From: an uncultured Pelagibacteraceae bacterium | GTDB lineage: Bacteria > Pseudomonadota > Alphaproteobacteria > Pelagibacterales > Pelagibacteraceae | Direction of reading: 5' to 3' | Assembly: GCA_902603045.1 (NCBI GenBank) | Contig: CACKTH010000002.1 | Location: forward strand, 1-57,557 | DNA length: 57,557 bases | Part shown: positions 25,304 through 33,601 of the stretch, in pieces | How positions within the stretch are numbered: the stretch's first letter is position 1 | How the letters are laid out: the number at the start of each line of letters is the position of its first letter | Program-made: the position numbers and the translations under genes | The notes under the pieces: generated by a model | Seen by the model: the letters and a program-made list of their open reading frames with translations, nothing else | What the model was told of the DNA's origin: nothing | Databases searched by the model: none

Positions 25304-27958
25304 ATGAGCAAAGAATTCAAAGCTAATCAAAACCAAAAATTAGATAATCAAGAATTAAATGATTGGCTAGATTCTCTAGACGCAGTAGTAGAAAATCATG
25401 GTAGAGAAGGTGCTAAATTAATTTTAGAAAAACTTGAGAAAAGAGCAAAAGATTTAAGAGTATTATATTCACCAGTTCCATACTCACCATACAGAAATAC
25501 AATATCTCAATATGATCAAGGAATTTATCCTGGAGATTTGGCAATTGAAGAAAAAATTACAGCAGTTTTAAGATGGAATGCTTTAACCATGGTTATGAAA
25601 GCAAATAAAAATTATGGTGGTCTTGGAGGACATATAGCAAGTTATGCATCTTTTGCTGAAGTATTTGAAACTGGATTTAATCATTTTTTTAAAGGCGGTG
25701 ATGAAGCAGATTTAATTTTTTATCAATCACAGTGTACAACTGGGATATATGCAAGATCTTTTTTAGAGGGAAGGTTAACAAAAAGTCATTTGGAACATTA
25801 TAGACAGGAATTAAATGAGCAGGGACTGTCTTCGTACTGCCATCCGTATTTGATGAGAGATTACTGGACATTTACCACATCATCCATGGGGATAGGTTTA
25901 GTTAATGCAATTTACCAAGCTCGTTTCATGAAATATTTAGAAAATAGAAACTTATTAAAAACAAATAAAAGAGTTTGGGGTTTATTCGGAGATGGTGAAA
26001 TGGATGAACCTGAAAGTTTGGCTGGATTGTCTATCGCTTCAAGAGAAAAATTAGATAATTTAACTTTTATCATAAATTGTAATCTCCAAAGATTAGATGG
26101 ACCTGTAAGAGGCAATGGACAAATAATTCAAGAACTGGAGACAATCTTTAAAGCTAATGGATGGAATGTTATAAAAGTACTTTGGGGGTCAGAATGGGAT
26201 AAAATTTTTCAACAAGATAAAGATCATTTGTTGTTAAAGCGTTTTGCTAAAACTGTAGACGGAAAATATCAAACATTAGGAGCGAGAGATGGCGAATATA
26301 ATCTTAAAAACTTTTTTGCAGAGGATCCAGAAGTTTTAAAATTAGTTTCTTCACTCAGCAAAGATGAAATCGATAAACTTAAAAGAGGAGGACATGATTT
26401 TAAAAAACTTTATGCTGCCTTTAATGCTGCTGTTAAAACTAAAGGTAAACCAACAGTTATTTTAGCCAAAACAAAAAAAGGTTTTGGAATGGGAAAAGCT
26501 GGAGAGTCAAAAATGACTAACCACCAGCAAAAAGAATTAAATCTTGAAGCGTTAAAAGAGTTTAGAGATCGTTTTCAATTAGACATTCCAGATAATAAAT
26601 TAGAAAATATGGAGTTTTATAAACCAGATGAAAATTCAGAAGAAATAAAATATTTAAAAAAAAGAAGAGAAGCATTGGGTGGATCTTTACCAAAAAGAAG
26701 TTTTAAAGAAATTGAATTAGTTACTCCAAAAATTGAAAAACATTCGAACTTTCTATTTGAAGAAAGTGATAGAGAATATTCAACGACGACAGGATTAGTA
26801 AGGTCTTTAGGAAACATAATGAGAGATAAAGAATTTGGAAAGAGGGTTGTCCCTATAGTTGCTGATGAAGCCAGGACTTTTGGAATGGCTAATTTATTTT
26901 CTCAAATTGGAATTTATTCACCAGATGGACAGTTATATGAACCTGAAGATGCGACATCAATTTTAAAATATCAAGAAACTAAAACAGGACAATTATTAGA
27001 AGAAGGAATCAACGAAGCTGGCGCAATATCTTCTTGGTTAGCAGCAGCCACTTCTTATAGCAATCATAATTTTCCAATGATGCCTTTTTATATTTTTTAC
27101 TCCATGTTTGGCTTTCAAAGAATTGGTGATTTAATTTGGGCAGCAGCAGATCAAATGCCGAGAGGGTTTTTAATTGGCGCTACAGCTGGGCGAACTACAT
27201 TAGCTGGAGAAGGATTACAGCATCAGGATGGACAAAGTCATATAATTGCTTCAACATTTCCAAATTTAAAATCTTATGACCCGTGTTTCGCGAGCGAACT
27301 TGCAATTATTTTTGACGAAGGAATGAGAAGAATGATGACAGAATGTAAAGATGAATTTTATTACATAACTGTAAATAATGAAAAGTACTCTCATCCAAAA
27401 ATTGATATTAAAAATAAAGATGGAATAATTAAAGGAGGCTACCTTTTTGGAGATCATTCGAATGATAAAATGAATATAAATTTATTGGGATCTGGGCCAA
27501 TATTTAGAGAATGTATTGAGGCTTCTAAAATACTTAAAGATGAATATGGAATTGGTTCAAGATTGTATAGTGTTACAAGCTATTCAGAGCTAGAAAAAGA
27601 CGCTAAATCTGTGTTAAGACAAAACACCTTGTCTCCAGCCAACAAAAAACAAAATTATCTACAAGAATTAATTTCCAATGATGATCCTATAGTAGCAACA
27701 TCAGATTACGTTAGGGCATATTCACAACTGATTTCAAGTCATATAAAAAATAAATTTTTAGCGATGGGAACTGATGGATTTGGAAGAAGTGACACGCGAA
27801 AAAATTTAAGAGATTTTTTTGAGGTTGATAGCAAACATATAGTTCTAAGCTCGTTGTACACTCTTTACGAAGATCAAAAAATTCCTCTGAAAATAATAGA
27901 AAAGGCAATTAAAAAATATAACCTTAATAAAAATAAAAATAATCCTTGGGAAATATAG
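25304..27958 (+). CDS. aceE: Pyruvate dehydrogenase E1 component, homodimeric type
   Basis: About 884 residues from the ATG at 25304 (MSKEFKANQNQ). This is the one-chain AceE type. The thiamine diphosphate motif GDGEMDEPES ... NLTFIINCNLQRLDGPVRGNG is conserved, as are the transketolase-like central domain (VVPIVADEARTFGMANLF) and the loop GEGLQHQDGQSH. It decarboxylates pyruvate and passes the acetyl group to lipoyl-E2, feeding acetyl-CoA to the TCA cycle. No E2 (aceF) or E3 (lpd) gene is adjacent, so the partners must be encoded elsewhere. The next gene begins 13 bases after its stop. Confidence 0.95.
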   Translation: MSKEFKANQNQKLDNQELNDWLDSLDAVVENHGREGAKLILEKLEKRAKDLRVLYSPVPYSPYRNTISQYDQGIYPGDLAIEEKITAVLRWNALTMVMKANKNYGGLGGHIASYASFAEVFETGFNHFFKGGDEADLIFYQSQCTTGIYARSFLEGRLTKSHLEHYRQELNEQGLSSYCHPYLMRDYWTFTTSSMGIGLVNAIYQARFMKYLENRNLLKTNKRVWGLFGDGEMDEPESLAGLSIASREKLDNLTFIINCNLQRLDGPVRGNGQIIQELETIFKANGWNVIKVLWGSEWDKIFQQDKDHLLLKRFAKTVDGKYQTLGARDGEYNLKNFFAEDPEVLKLVSSLSKDEIDKLKRGGHDFKKLYAAFNAAVKTKGKPTVILAKTKKGFGMGKAGESKMTNHQQKELNLEALKEFRDRFQLDIPDNKLENMEFYKPDENSEEIKYLKKRREALGGSLPKRSFKEIELVTPKIEKHSNFLFEESDREYSTTTGLVRSLGNIMRDKEFGKRVVPIVADEARTFGMANLFSQIGIYSPDGQLYEPEDATSILKYQETKTGQLLEEGINEAGAISSWLAAATSYSNHNFPMMPFYIFYSMFGFQRIGDLIWAAADQMPRGFLIGATAGRTTLAGEGLQHQDGQSHIIASTFPNLKSYDPCFASELAIIFDEGMRRMMTECKDEFYYITVNNEKYSHPKIDIKNKDGIIKGGYLFGDHSNDKMNINLLGSGPIFRECIEASKILKDEYGIGSRLYSVTSYSELEKDAKSVLRQNTLSPANKKQNYLQELISNDDPIVATSDYVRAYSQLISSHIKNKFLAMGTDGFGRSDTRKNLRDFFEVDSKHIVLSSLYTLYEDQKIPLKIIEKAIKKYNLNKNKNNPWEI

Positions 27959-27971
27959 TTTATAATTTTTT

Positions 27972-28865
27972 ATGGAATTGCCAGTTGTCAATCACCAGGA
28001 TTATGAAGCTAAATTAAATGATGATAATAAATTTCCAATAAAAAAATTTGGGGAATTAGCTAGTATATTAATTAAAAATAAAATTGTTAAAGATTTCTAT
28101 ATTCCTGAACCATGCTCATTTGAAACTTTAAAAGAGGCACATACAGAAGATTATATAAATAAAATAAAAAACAAAACTTTAGATAAAAATGAGATAAGAA
28201 AAATTGGCTTTCCATTAGTTGACAGCGTAGTTAGAAGGTCTTTTATTGCAACTGGAGGAACTGTTCTTGCCACAAAGTTAGCACTTAATTATGGAATAGC
28301 ATGCAATACTGCTGGAGGCAGTCATCATGCAACATCTAATGAAGGAGCTGGATTTTGTGTTTTTAATGATGTTGCGGTAGCAGCCAAATATTTAACCTCA
28401 AGAGGATTAGCAAATAAAATTTTAATTATTGATTTAGATGTTCATCAGGGTAATGGCAATTCTGAAATATTTAAAAATGATAATCAAGTCTTTACATTCA
28501 GCATGCATTCGAAAGTTAACTATCCGGCAAAAAAATCAGTAAGTGATCTTGATATTGAATTAGAGGAAAATTTAGAAGATAGAGAATATATCGATATTTT
28601 AAAAAAAAACTTAAAATATTTGAACCAAGAAGAGTTTGATTTTGTTTTTTATATTGCTGGAGTTGATATTCACTATAATGACAGGTTGGGTAAACTAAAA
28701 ATTTCTGATAATGGTATATTTGAAAGAGATGAATTGGTTATTGATAATTTTTTCTCAAATAAAATTCCTATATGTGGAGTATTAGGAGGTGGATACAACG
28801 AAGATTTTAACAAACTAGTAGAATTGCACTCCAGTTTACACAAAACATGTGCTAAGTTTTTATGA
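27972..28865 (+). CDS. Histone deacetylase-family amidohydrolase
   Basis: The 297-residue protein has the arginase/deacetylase fold with the active-site His pair in GGSHHATSNEGAGFCVFND. The zinc ligands are Asp and His in IIDLDVHQGNG and Asp in AGVDIHYND. The C-terminal GGGYNED gives the Tyr region. Bacterial members remove acyl groups from small amides (acetylpolyamines, acetoin-utilisation AcuC type) or proteins. It shares an ATGA overlap with msrB downstream and follows aceE closely. The substrate cannot be told from the sequence. Confidence 0.87.
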   Translation: MELPVVNHQDYEAKLNDDNKFPIKKFGELASILIKNKIVKDFYIPEPCSFETLKEAHTEDYINKIKNKTLDKNEIRKIGFPLVDSVVRRSFIATGGTVLATKLALNYGIACNTAGGSHHATSNEGAGFCVFNDVAVAAKYLTSRGLANKILIIDLDVHQGNGNSEIFKNDNQVFTFSMHSKVNYPAKKSVSDLDIELEENLEDREYIDILKKNLKYLNQEEFDFVFYIAGVDIHYNDRLGKLKISDNGIFERDELVIDNFFSNKIPICGVLGGGYNEDFNKLVELHSSLHKTCAKFL

Positions 28866-29233
28866 TGAAAAAAAACTCAAATTTAACATTAGAACAAGAA
28901 AATATTTTATTTAAAGAAGCAACAGAACCACCAGGATCAAGCGAATTAAATAATGAAAAAAGACAAGGATCTTATCACTGTGCAAACTGCGATATAAAAC
29001 TTTTTAACTCTTCAACAAAATATGAAAGTGGGTCAGGTTGGCCTTCTTTTTACGAATCTCTACCTGATGTTTTTGAAATAAAAACTGATCATCACATTGG
29101 ATATGCTAGAACAGAATATCATTGTAAAAGTTGTGGTGGTCATCATGGTCACATCTTTGATGATGGACCTCAACCAACAGGAAAAAGATACTGTAATAAT
29201 GGAATTTGTTTAGTATTTAAACCAAAAAGATAA
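28862..29233 (+). CDS. msrB: Peptide methionine-(R)-S-oxide reductase MsrB
   Basis: A 123-residue MsrB with the SelR fold: the zinc-binding CxxC pairs (CANC and CKSC), the substrate-binding SGSGWPSFYESL segment, the HHGHIFDDGPQPTGKRYC stretch and the catalytic Cys in RYCNNGICLVF at the normal position. It reduces methionine-R-sulfoxide in proteins using thioredoxin. The start overlaps the preceding stop by four bases; a second ATG three bases later is also possible. It is a stress-repair enzyme of ordinary size. Confidence 0.94.
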   Translation: MMKKNSNLTLEQENILFKEATEPPGSSELNNEKRQGSYHCANCDIKLFNSSTKYESGSGWPSFYESLPDVFEIKTDHHIGYARTEYHCKSCGGHHGHIFDDGPQPTGKRYCNNGICLVFKPKR

Positions 29234-29280
29234 AATGCCTAAAATTTACATTTATAAAATAATAGTATATTAGACTATGT

Positions 29281-30108
29281 ATGAAAAATTTATTTCTATC
29301 ATTTCTATTAATGTGTTTTTTAATTTCAACCGCAAGTGCAAATGCTATCTCTGATTATTTTTCAAATTTAATACCTGGCGGTGGAGATACCGAACTTAGT
29401 ATAGATCTTAGAGAAAATCATTCTGCCGATTATAGTTTATTGCTTGTAAGAGAGTTAGATGGGGAAGCATCTCAAAATACATTTACTCAACTTTCTTTAT
29501 TTAACACTGAAAAGAATTCTAAAGATAGAAATGTCCTAAATTTTGGATTAGGAAAAAGGTTTTTAAGTGATGATAAATTTTCACTCACAGGATTAAATGC
29601 ATTTTTAGATTACGATGATGAGGGAAATTTAAGATCTAGCATAGGTTTAGAAATTAGAAATGCAGTATTAGACTTTTCATTTAACAATTATTTTGCTTTA
29701 GATGATGCTGATGGTGAAAAGGTTTTAGATGGGTATGATTTGAGATTAGCTTCTCAAATACCCTATGTTCATTGGGCTGATATATTTATAAATTCATATT
29801 CATGGGATGGAGTTGCTAGAGACGATGTTGAAGGGATAATGTATGGTGCAGAAATGTTGTTATCACCTAATATAAATTTAGAAATAGCTTTTGATGATAA
29901 AGATAAATCTGGATTAGAAGATGAATATTATGCAAAAATTATGTTTGTTCATCCAGCAAGAAATAGTGCATCTATTTCAGATGGAATTAGTAGTGATATG
30001 TGGAGAGCTCAAAAAGATATGTCTGACGAAATGTTAACAAAAGTAAAACGAAATAATAAAATTATGGTAGAATTCACTGGATCTGCCAGTATTGTGAGGG
30101 CAGATTAA
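29281..30108 (+). CDS. Stand-alone inverse autotransporter (intimin/invasin-type) beta-barrel
   Basis: A 275-residue exported protein: signal peptide MKNLFLSFLLMCFLISTASANA, then alternating beta strands of the inverse-autotransporter barrel type. Landmarks are NFGLGKRFLSDDKFSLTGLNAFLDYDD, GYDLRLASQIPYVHWAD and the end-of-barrel linker MLTKVKRNNKIMVEF. In intimin/invasin this barrel is N-terminal and carries a passenger after the linker. Here the chain stops about 12 residues past the linker, so there is no fused passenger. The next gene starts one base after its stop and encodes a secreted protein with its own signal peptide. The barrel assignment is by pattern, not by search. Confidence 0.72.
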   Translation: MKNLFLSFLLMCFLISTASANAISDYFSNLIPGGGDTELSIDLRENHSADYSLLLVRELDGEASQNTFTQLSLFNTEKNSKDRNVLNFGLGKRFLSDDKFSLTGLNAFLDYDDEGNLRSSIGLEIRNAVLDFSFNNYFALDDADGEKVLDGYDLRLASQIPYVHWADIFINSYSWDGVARDDVEGIMYGAEMLLSPNINLEIAFDDKDKSGLEDEYYAKIMFVHPARNSASISDGISSDMWRAQKDMSDEMLTKVKRNNKIMVEFTGSASIVRAD

Positions 30109-30109
30109 T

Positions 30110-30883
30110 ATGATAATATTTAGATTGATATTTGCAACAATTTTACTTTTTTCATTAACAACAAATGTTTTCGCAGCACTAGGAAAAGCTGCAGTATATA
30201 AGGTTACAATGAAAAAAGTTGCATTATGTACTGGAAAAGGTTCAGGCACTACTTGTTTGGGAGAAGTTATTATTGGAAGTGGTAATAAAGAAGTTGACGT
30301 CGCTTCCGTAGATGCCGGTGCAGTTGCTGGTTCATTTGGAAATCCTGCATTGCTTCCATTAGGAATAACATACACTCATATGCAAGTCACAATAGATAGA
30401 AAATTTTCAGTCAAAACATCAGATACTGCAGGTGAAATGTTAAAGACTAATAACGGAGATGTTTGCAGAACAGTTGCAAATGCAGACGCACAATATGCAA
30501 CTGATGAAGATACAGACAAATACACACATAAAAGAGCTTTTGATGAAGGAACAGGTTCAGCATCCGCTGAGACAAGAATTTATTTAATGAATCATGGTAC
30601 AAATAATGTAACAACTTGTGCAGCAACCGATTGTTCTTCAACTGGAACTGCAACTTCAGGAAGTAGTTGTACATATTGTGAAGCAATGAAATCAGATTTA
30701 GACTCAAATGATACTGAACATGTTTTAATTTATGCACTCACAAAACCATATACAGTTACTACAAAATCTCCAAAAGTAACTATGAAATTTGGAACTGCCG
30801 AAGCACTATCTTCAAGTGATGTAACCGGAACAGTATGTAATATTTGGGCTGAAGAACCTGTATTCACAGCAACAATTGAATAA
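30110..30883 (+). CDS. Secreted cysteine-containing protein of unknown function
   Basis: I do not recognise this 257-residue protein. A signal peptide (MIIFRLIFATILLFSLTTNVFA) precedes an Ala/Thr/Ser-rich mature part with about ten cysteines, several in close pairs (CTGKGSGTTC, CAATDC, CTYC). It also has many beta-prone Thr/Val stretches, including LPLGITYTHMQVTIDRKFSV. This suggests a disulfide-stabilised extracellular or surface protein. It begins one base after the stop of the barrel gene, so the two are co-translated and may work as a pair, the barrel anchoring or exporting this protein. That link is inference. Confidence 0.7.
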   Translation: MIIFRLIFATILLFSLTTNVFAALGKAAVYKVTMKKVALCTGKGSGTTCLGEVIIGSGNKEVDVASVDAGAVAGSFGNPALLPLGITYTHMQVTIDRKFSVKTSDTAGEMLKTNNGDVCRTVANADAQYATDEDTDKYTHKRAFDEGTGSASAETRIYLMNHGTNNVTTCAATDCSSTGTATSGSSCTYCEAMKSDLDSNDTEHVLIYALTKPYTVTTKSPKVTMKFGTAEALSSSDVTGTVCNIWAEEPVFTATIE

Positions 30884-30894
30884 TTAATCTTTTA

Positions 30895-31149
30895 TTATTT
30901 TAAAGAAGAGAAAAGGTTTCCTGATACTTCTAAGGCTCTAAGTTCTTGATAACCACCAATATGTTCCTCATTAAAAAAGATTTGAGGAATTGTTCTTTTG
31001 CCATTTGCTTTTTTTATCATTTCATCTCTTACCCCTGGTCCTGTTGAAACATCAATTTCTGTAAAATCTAAATTATTTCTAGATAACAATCTTTTTGCAG
31101 CGTCGCAAAAATTACACATGGGTCCTGAATAAACAGTGATGCTTTTCAT
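30895..31149 (-). CDS. grxC: Glutaredoxin (GrxC type)
   Basis: An 84-residue thioredoxin-fold protein with active site MCNFC (CNFC instead of the common CPYC), the cis-Pro segment TIPQIFFN and the GGYQEL glutathione-binding end. It reduces disulfides and protein-glutathione adducts in the cytoplasm. Length is normal. It is convergent with the secreted protein gene, 11 bases apart, and lies downstream of the DUF2805 gene on the same strand. Confidence 0.92.
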   Translation of the reverse strand: MKSITVYSGPMCNFCDAAKRLLSRNNLDFTEIDVSTGPGVRDEMIKKANGKRTIPQIFFNEEHIGGYQELRALEVSGNLFSSLK

Positions 31150-31180
31150 TCATTATATATAGATAATGGTTAAGAAATTA

Positions 31181-31480
31181 CTAGAGCAGATAATCATTTT
31201 TATTAATTTTTGATTTAATTAATTTTCTAGAATATTCAAATTTTTTTCTATGTTTTATGCTTTGGGAATAGGCTCTTTTTCTCCAAAGTCTAAATGACGA
31301 TGGCTTTAAGGATCTTCTCATTATTTTAATAACCTCACTTTCTGTTTTACCAGTTTTTTTTTCAATTTCTTCAAAAGTGATCCTATCTGCCCATGCTGCC
31401 CATATAACCCAATCTGGACTCTCCAGAGGGGGTTCTGGATTTTTTACTCTGGTTGTAGGTCTGTGACTTTTTTTCATCAA
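31181..31480 (-). CDS. DUF2805 / TIGR03643 family protein
   Basis: A 99-residue, strongly basic protein with the conserved core WVIWAAWADRITFEEIEKKTG and EVIKIMRRSLKPSSFRLWRKR, which I recognise as the DUF2805 family. The first half resembles a helix-turn-helix (ITFEEIEKKTGKTESEVIKIM), so nucleic-acid binding is plausible but unproven. It lies 31 bases upstream of grxC on the same strand. Function unknown. Confidence 0.78.
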   Translation of the reverse strand: MMKKSHRPTTRVKNPEPPLESPDWVIWAAWADRITFEEIEKKTGKTESEVIKIMRRSLKPSSFRLWRKRAYSQSIKHRKKFEYSRKLIKSKINKNDYLL

Positions 31481-31544
31481 AATTCAACAAATTGCTTAAA
31501 TTATTTTAATGCAAATACTTAAGTCTATGATAATATCATTTTTA

Positions 31545-31591
31545 GATAGTCCTATCTAGCCATCTTTAGCTCCCGGTTTTTTAGGACTATC
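31545..31591 (+). promoter_or_regulatory. Inverted repeat in the leader of the LysE-type exporter gene
   Basis: GATAGTCC (31545-31552) is repeated in reverse complement as GGACTATC (31584-31591), separated by 31 bases that include a GC-rich spot (GCTCCCGG). The right arm ends six bases before the ATG at 31598, so the stem would sit where ribosomes load. It could be a cis-regulatory RNA, but I cannot match it to a known riboswitch. Confidence 0.35.
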
Positions 31592-31597
31592 CTCAAA

Positions 31598-32212
31598 ATG
31601 CTTCCCTTAGATTTTATCCTTTTTTTGCAGATCATTATTTTTATGTTTATAACTCCTGGAACGCCCAGAATCGTAATTATTTCCTATTCAATGAATTATG
31701 GTGTCCAAAAATGTATTTGGACTGCATTAGGAGATGTAACCGCAAATATATTTCAGGCAACTCTAGTAATTTTTGTTATTGGATCTTTTTTATCTGACAA
31801 TCCAACAATATTAAATACATTAAAATGGTTAGGTATCGCTTATTTAACATATCTTGCATATGACATTTATAAATCGAGACCCAAGGATATAAATACAAAA
31901 GATATTTCCGATAAAAGCTTTTTTTCATTTTACAAAGACGGTTTTTTAGTTGCGGGAACAAGTCCTAAAGCATGGATGTTTTTTCCTTTTATATTTCCAC
32001 AATTTATTGATTTTAATTCTAATTATGTCATTCAGTTTATTATTTTAATTACAACTTATGTTGTATTGGATTTTTTATCTTTGGTTGGATATGCAATCTT
32101 AGCTAATAAATTAATAGTTTGGATTAAAGCCAATCCTAAAATTATAAATACAATTTCTGCTTGTGCAATTATTTTGATTGCAATAATTATTGCATTTACT
32201 CAACAATACTAA
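31598..32212 (+). CDS. LysE/RhtB family exporter
   Basis: The 204-residue membrane protein has six hydrophobic helices and the LysE-family opening FITPGTPRIVIISYSMNYG, in place of the usual TPGPN. The central LKWLGIAYLTYLAYDIYKS is also typical. Members export amino acids or derivatives across the inner membrane. An inverted repeat lies in its leader. The gene stands alone, between the divergent DUF2805 gene and the ABC binding-protein gene that starts 88 bases later. Confidence 0.85.
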   Translation: MLPLDFILFLQIIIFMFITPGTPRIVIISYSMNYGVQKCIWTALGDVTANIFQATLVIFVIGSFLSDNPTILNTLKWLGIAYLTYLAYDIYKSRPKDINTKDISDKSFFSFYKDGFLVAGTSPKAWMFFPFIFPQFIDFNSNYVIQFIILITTYVVLDFLSLVGYAILANKLIVWIKANPKIINTISACAIILIAIIIAFTQQY

Positions 32213-32300
32213 GGTATATTGCGTTACTACTCCCACTTGCAATTAAATAAATTTTGTTATTAATTTAATTATTATTAATTAATTAATTAAAGGGGAATAA

Positions 32301-33539
32301 ATGAAAATAAAAAACATTTTAATTACATTTGTTTCTGCAATAGCAATATTATTTTCAACTTCTGTTGTATCCTTTGCGAAAGTTGTTGGAGATAAAATTA
32401 TTTTAGGCGCTGCAATCTCTTTAACTGGTAAGTATTCATCTAATGGTGTTCATACTCAAAACGGCTATAATATGGCTGTTGATAGAATTAACAGCATGGG
32501 TGGAGTAAAAGTTGGAGGAAAAACTTATAAGTTTGACATTATTTATTACGATGATGAATCAAACCCAAAAAGAGCAGCTCAGCTTGCAGAAAGATTAATT
32601 TCACAAGATAAAGTAGAGTTCATGCTTGGGCCATACAGTTCAGGTTTGACAAAAGCAATTGCACCAGTAACAGAAAAATATGGTGTACCAATGGTTGAGG
32701 CTAACGGTGCTTCTAGATCCTTGTTTACAAAAGGTTACAAATATCTATTTGCAGTATTAGCACCTGCAAACTTATATCTTGATGTAGCAATAAGAACAGC
32801 CGTTGAGTTAAATGGTGGAAAGGGTGTAAGAATTGCACAAGCGTTTGAGCAAGATGCATTCTCACAAGACGTAAGATTGGGTATTTTAGATGCTGCTAAA
32901 GAAACTGGATCTGAAATTATAATCGACGATAAACTTCCAAAAGAGCTTAATGATATGGCTGCTACATTAGTTAAAGTGAAACAAATGAAGCCAGACGTAT
33001 TGGTTGTTTCAGGTCATACAAAAGGAGCTTTAACAGCTATAAGACAAATTTCAGAAATGAAAGTTGATGTTCCGATGTTGGCAATGACACACTGTGATGC
33101 TGCAAAATTATCAAAGCAACATGGTGCAAATTCACAATATGCATTATGCGCTTCACAATGGCATAAAACATTGACTTACAAAGATGATTTCTTTAAAGAT
33201 GGTATGACATATGCGGCAGATTTTGAAAAAGAATTTGGCTATGATCCACCATATCAATCTGCAGAGTCTTCAGCTGCATTGTTAGTATTTAAAGATGCTT
33301 TTGAAAGAGCAAATACTTTTGATCAGAAAAAAGTAAGAGATGCTCTTGCTGCAACTAACATGCAAACATTCTATGGAAATATTAAATTTGCACCTGGTGG
33401 CCAAAATGTTGACAAACCAATGGTGCTTTTCCAAGTAATGTGTGATGATGCTGGTAAGTGTGAAAATAAAGTTGTTGCTCCATTAAAATGGGCTTCAGCT
33501 GAGTTAATACACCCAGTACCAAAGTGGTCTGAAAGATAA
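32301..33539 (+). CDS. Branched-chain-type ABC transporter substrate-binding protein (set 1)
   Basis: A 412-residue periplasmic binding protein of the LivK/Peripla_BP_6 type. A signal peptide (about 26 residues, ending SFAKVVG) is followed by IILGAAISLTGKYSSNGVHTQNGYNMAVDRIN, and later FMLGPYSSGLTKAIAPVTEKYGVPMVEANGAS. It captures an amino acid, amide or small organic acid for the permease encoded downstream. A strong AGGGGA site precedes the ATG by four bases. A hairpin terminator directly follows the gene, which would let it be made in excess over the permease. The ligand cannot be read from sequence. Confidence 0.92.
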   Translation: MKIKNILITFVSAIAILFSTSVVSFAKVVGDKIILGAAISLTGKYSSNGVHTQNGYNMAVDRINSMGGVKVGGKTYKFDIIYYDDESNPKRAAQLAERLISQDKVEFMLGPYSSGLTKAIAPVTEKYGVPMVEANGASRSLFTKGYKYLFAVLAPANLYLDVAIRTAVELNGGKGVRIAQAFEQDAFSQDVRLGILDAAKETGSEIIIDDKLPKELNDMAATLVKVKQMKPDVLVVSGHTKGALTAIRQISEMKVDVPMLAMTHCDAAKLSKQHGANSQYALCASQWHKTLTYKDDFFKDGMTYAADFEKEFGYDPPYQSAESSAALLVFKDAFERANTFDQKKVRDALAATNMQTFYGNIKFAPGGQNVDKPMVLFQVMCDDAGKCENKVVAPLKWASAELIHPVPKWSER

Positions 33540-33551
33540 AAAAAAATAATT

Positions 33552-33581
33552 AAGCCCCCTAGAAATAGGGGGCTTTTTTTT
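33552..33581 (+). terminator. Rho-independent terminator after the set 1 binding protein
   Basis: A 10-base-pair GC-rich stem (AAGCCCCCTA / TAGGGGGCTT) closes on a GAAA loop and is followed by a run of Ts. It lies 12 bases after the binding-protein stop and 20 before the permease start, inside what would otherwise be one operon. Confidence 0.92.
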
Positions 33582-33601
33582 ATAGAAATCAAAATTAAAT
33601 T

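Noticed and set aside
25304..27958. AceE as a transketolase
   Set aside because: The length of about 884 residues, the GDGEMDEPES motif and the long N-terminal domain are those of homodimeric pyruvate dehydrogenase E1; transketolase is shorter and lacks these.
32254..32291. AATTAATT-rich tandem stretch before the set 1 binding-protein gene
   Set aside because: It is a short run of A/T words of the kind expected by chance at this base composition, with no longer unit or copies elsewhere; it may simply be an AT-rich promoter.
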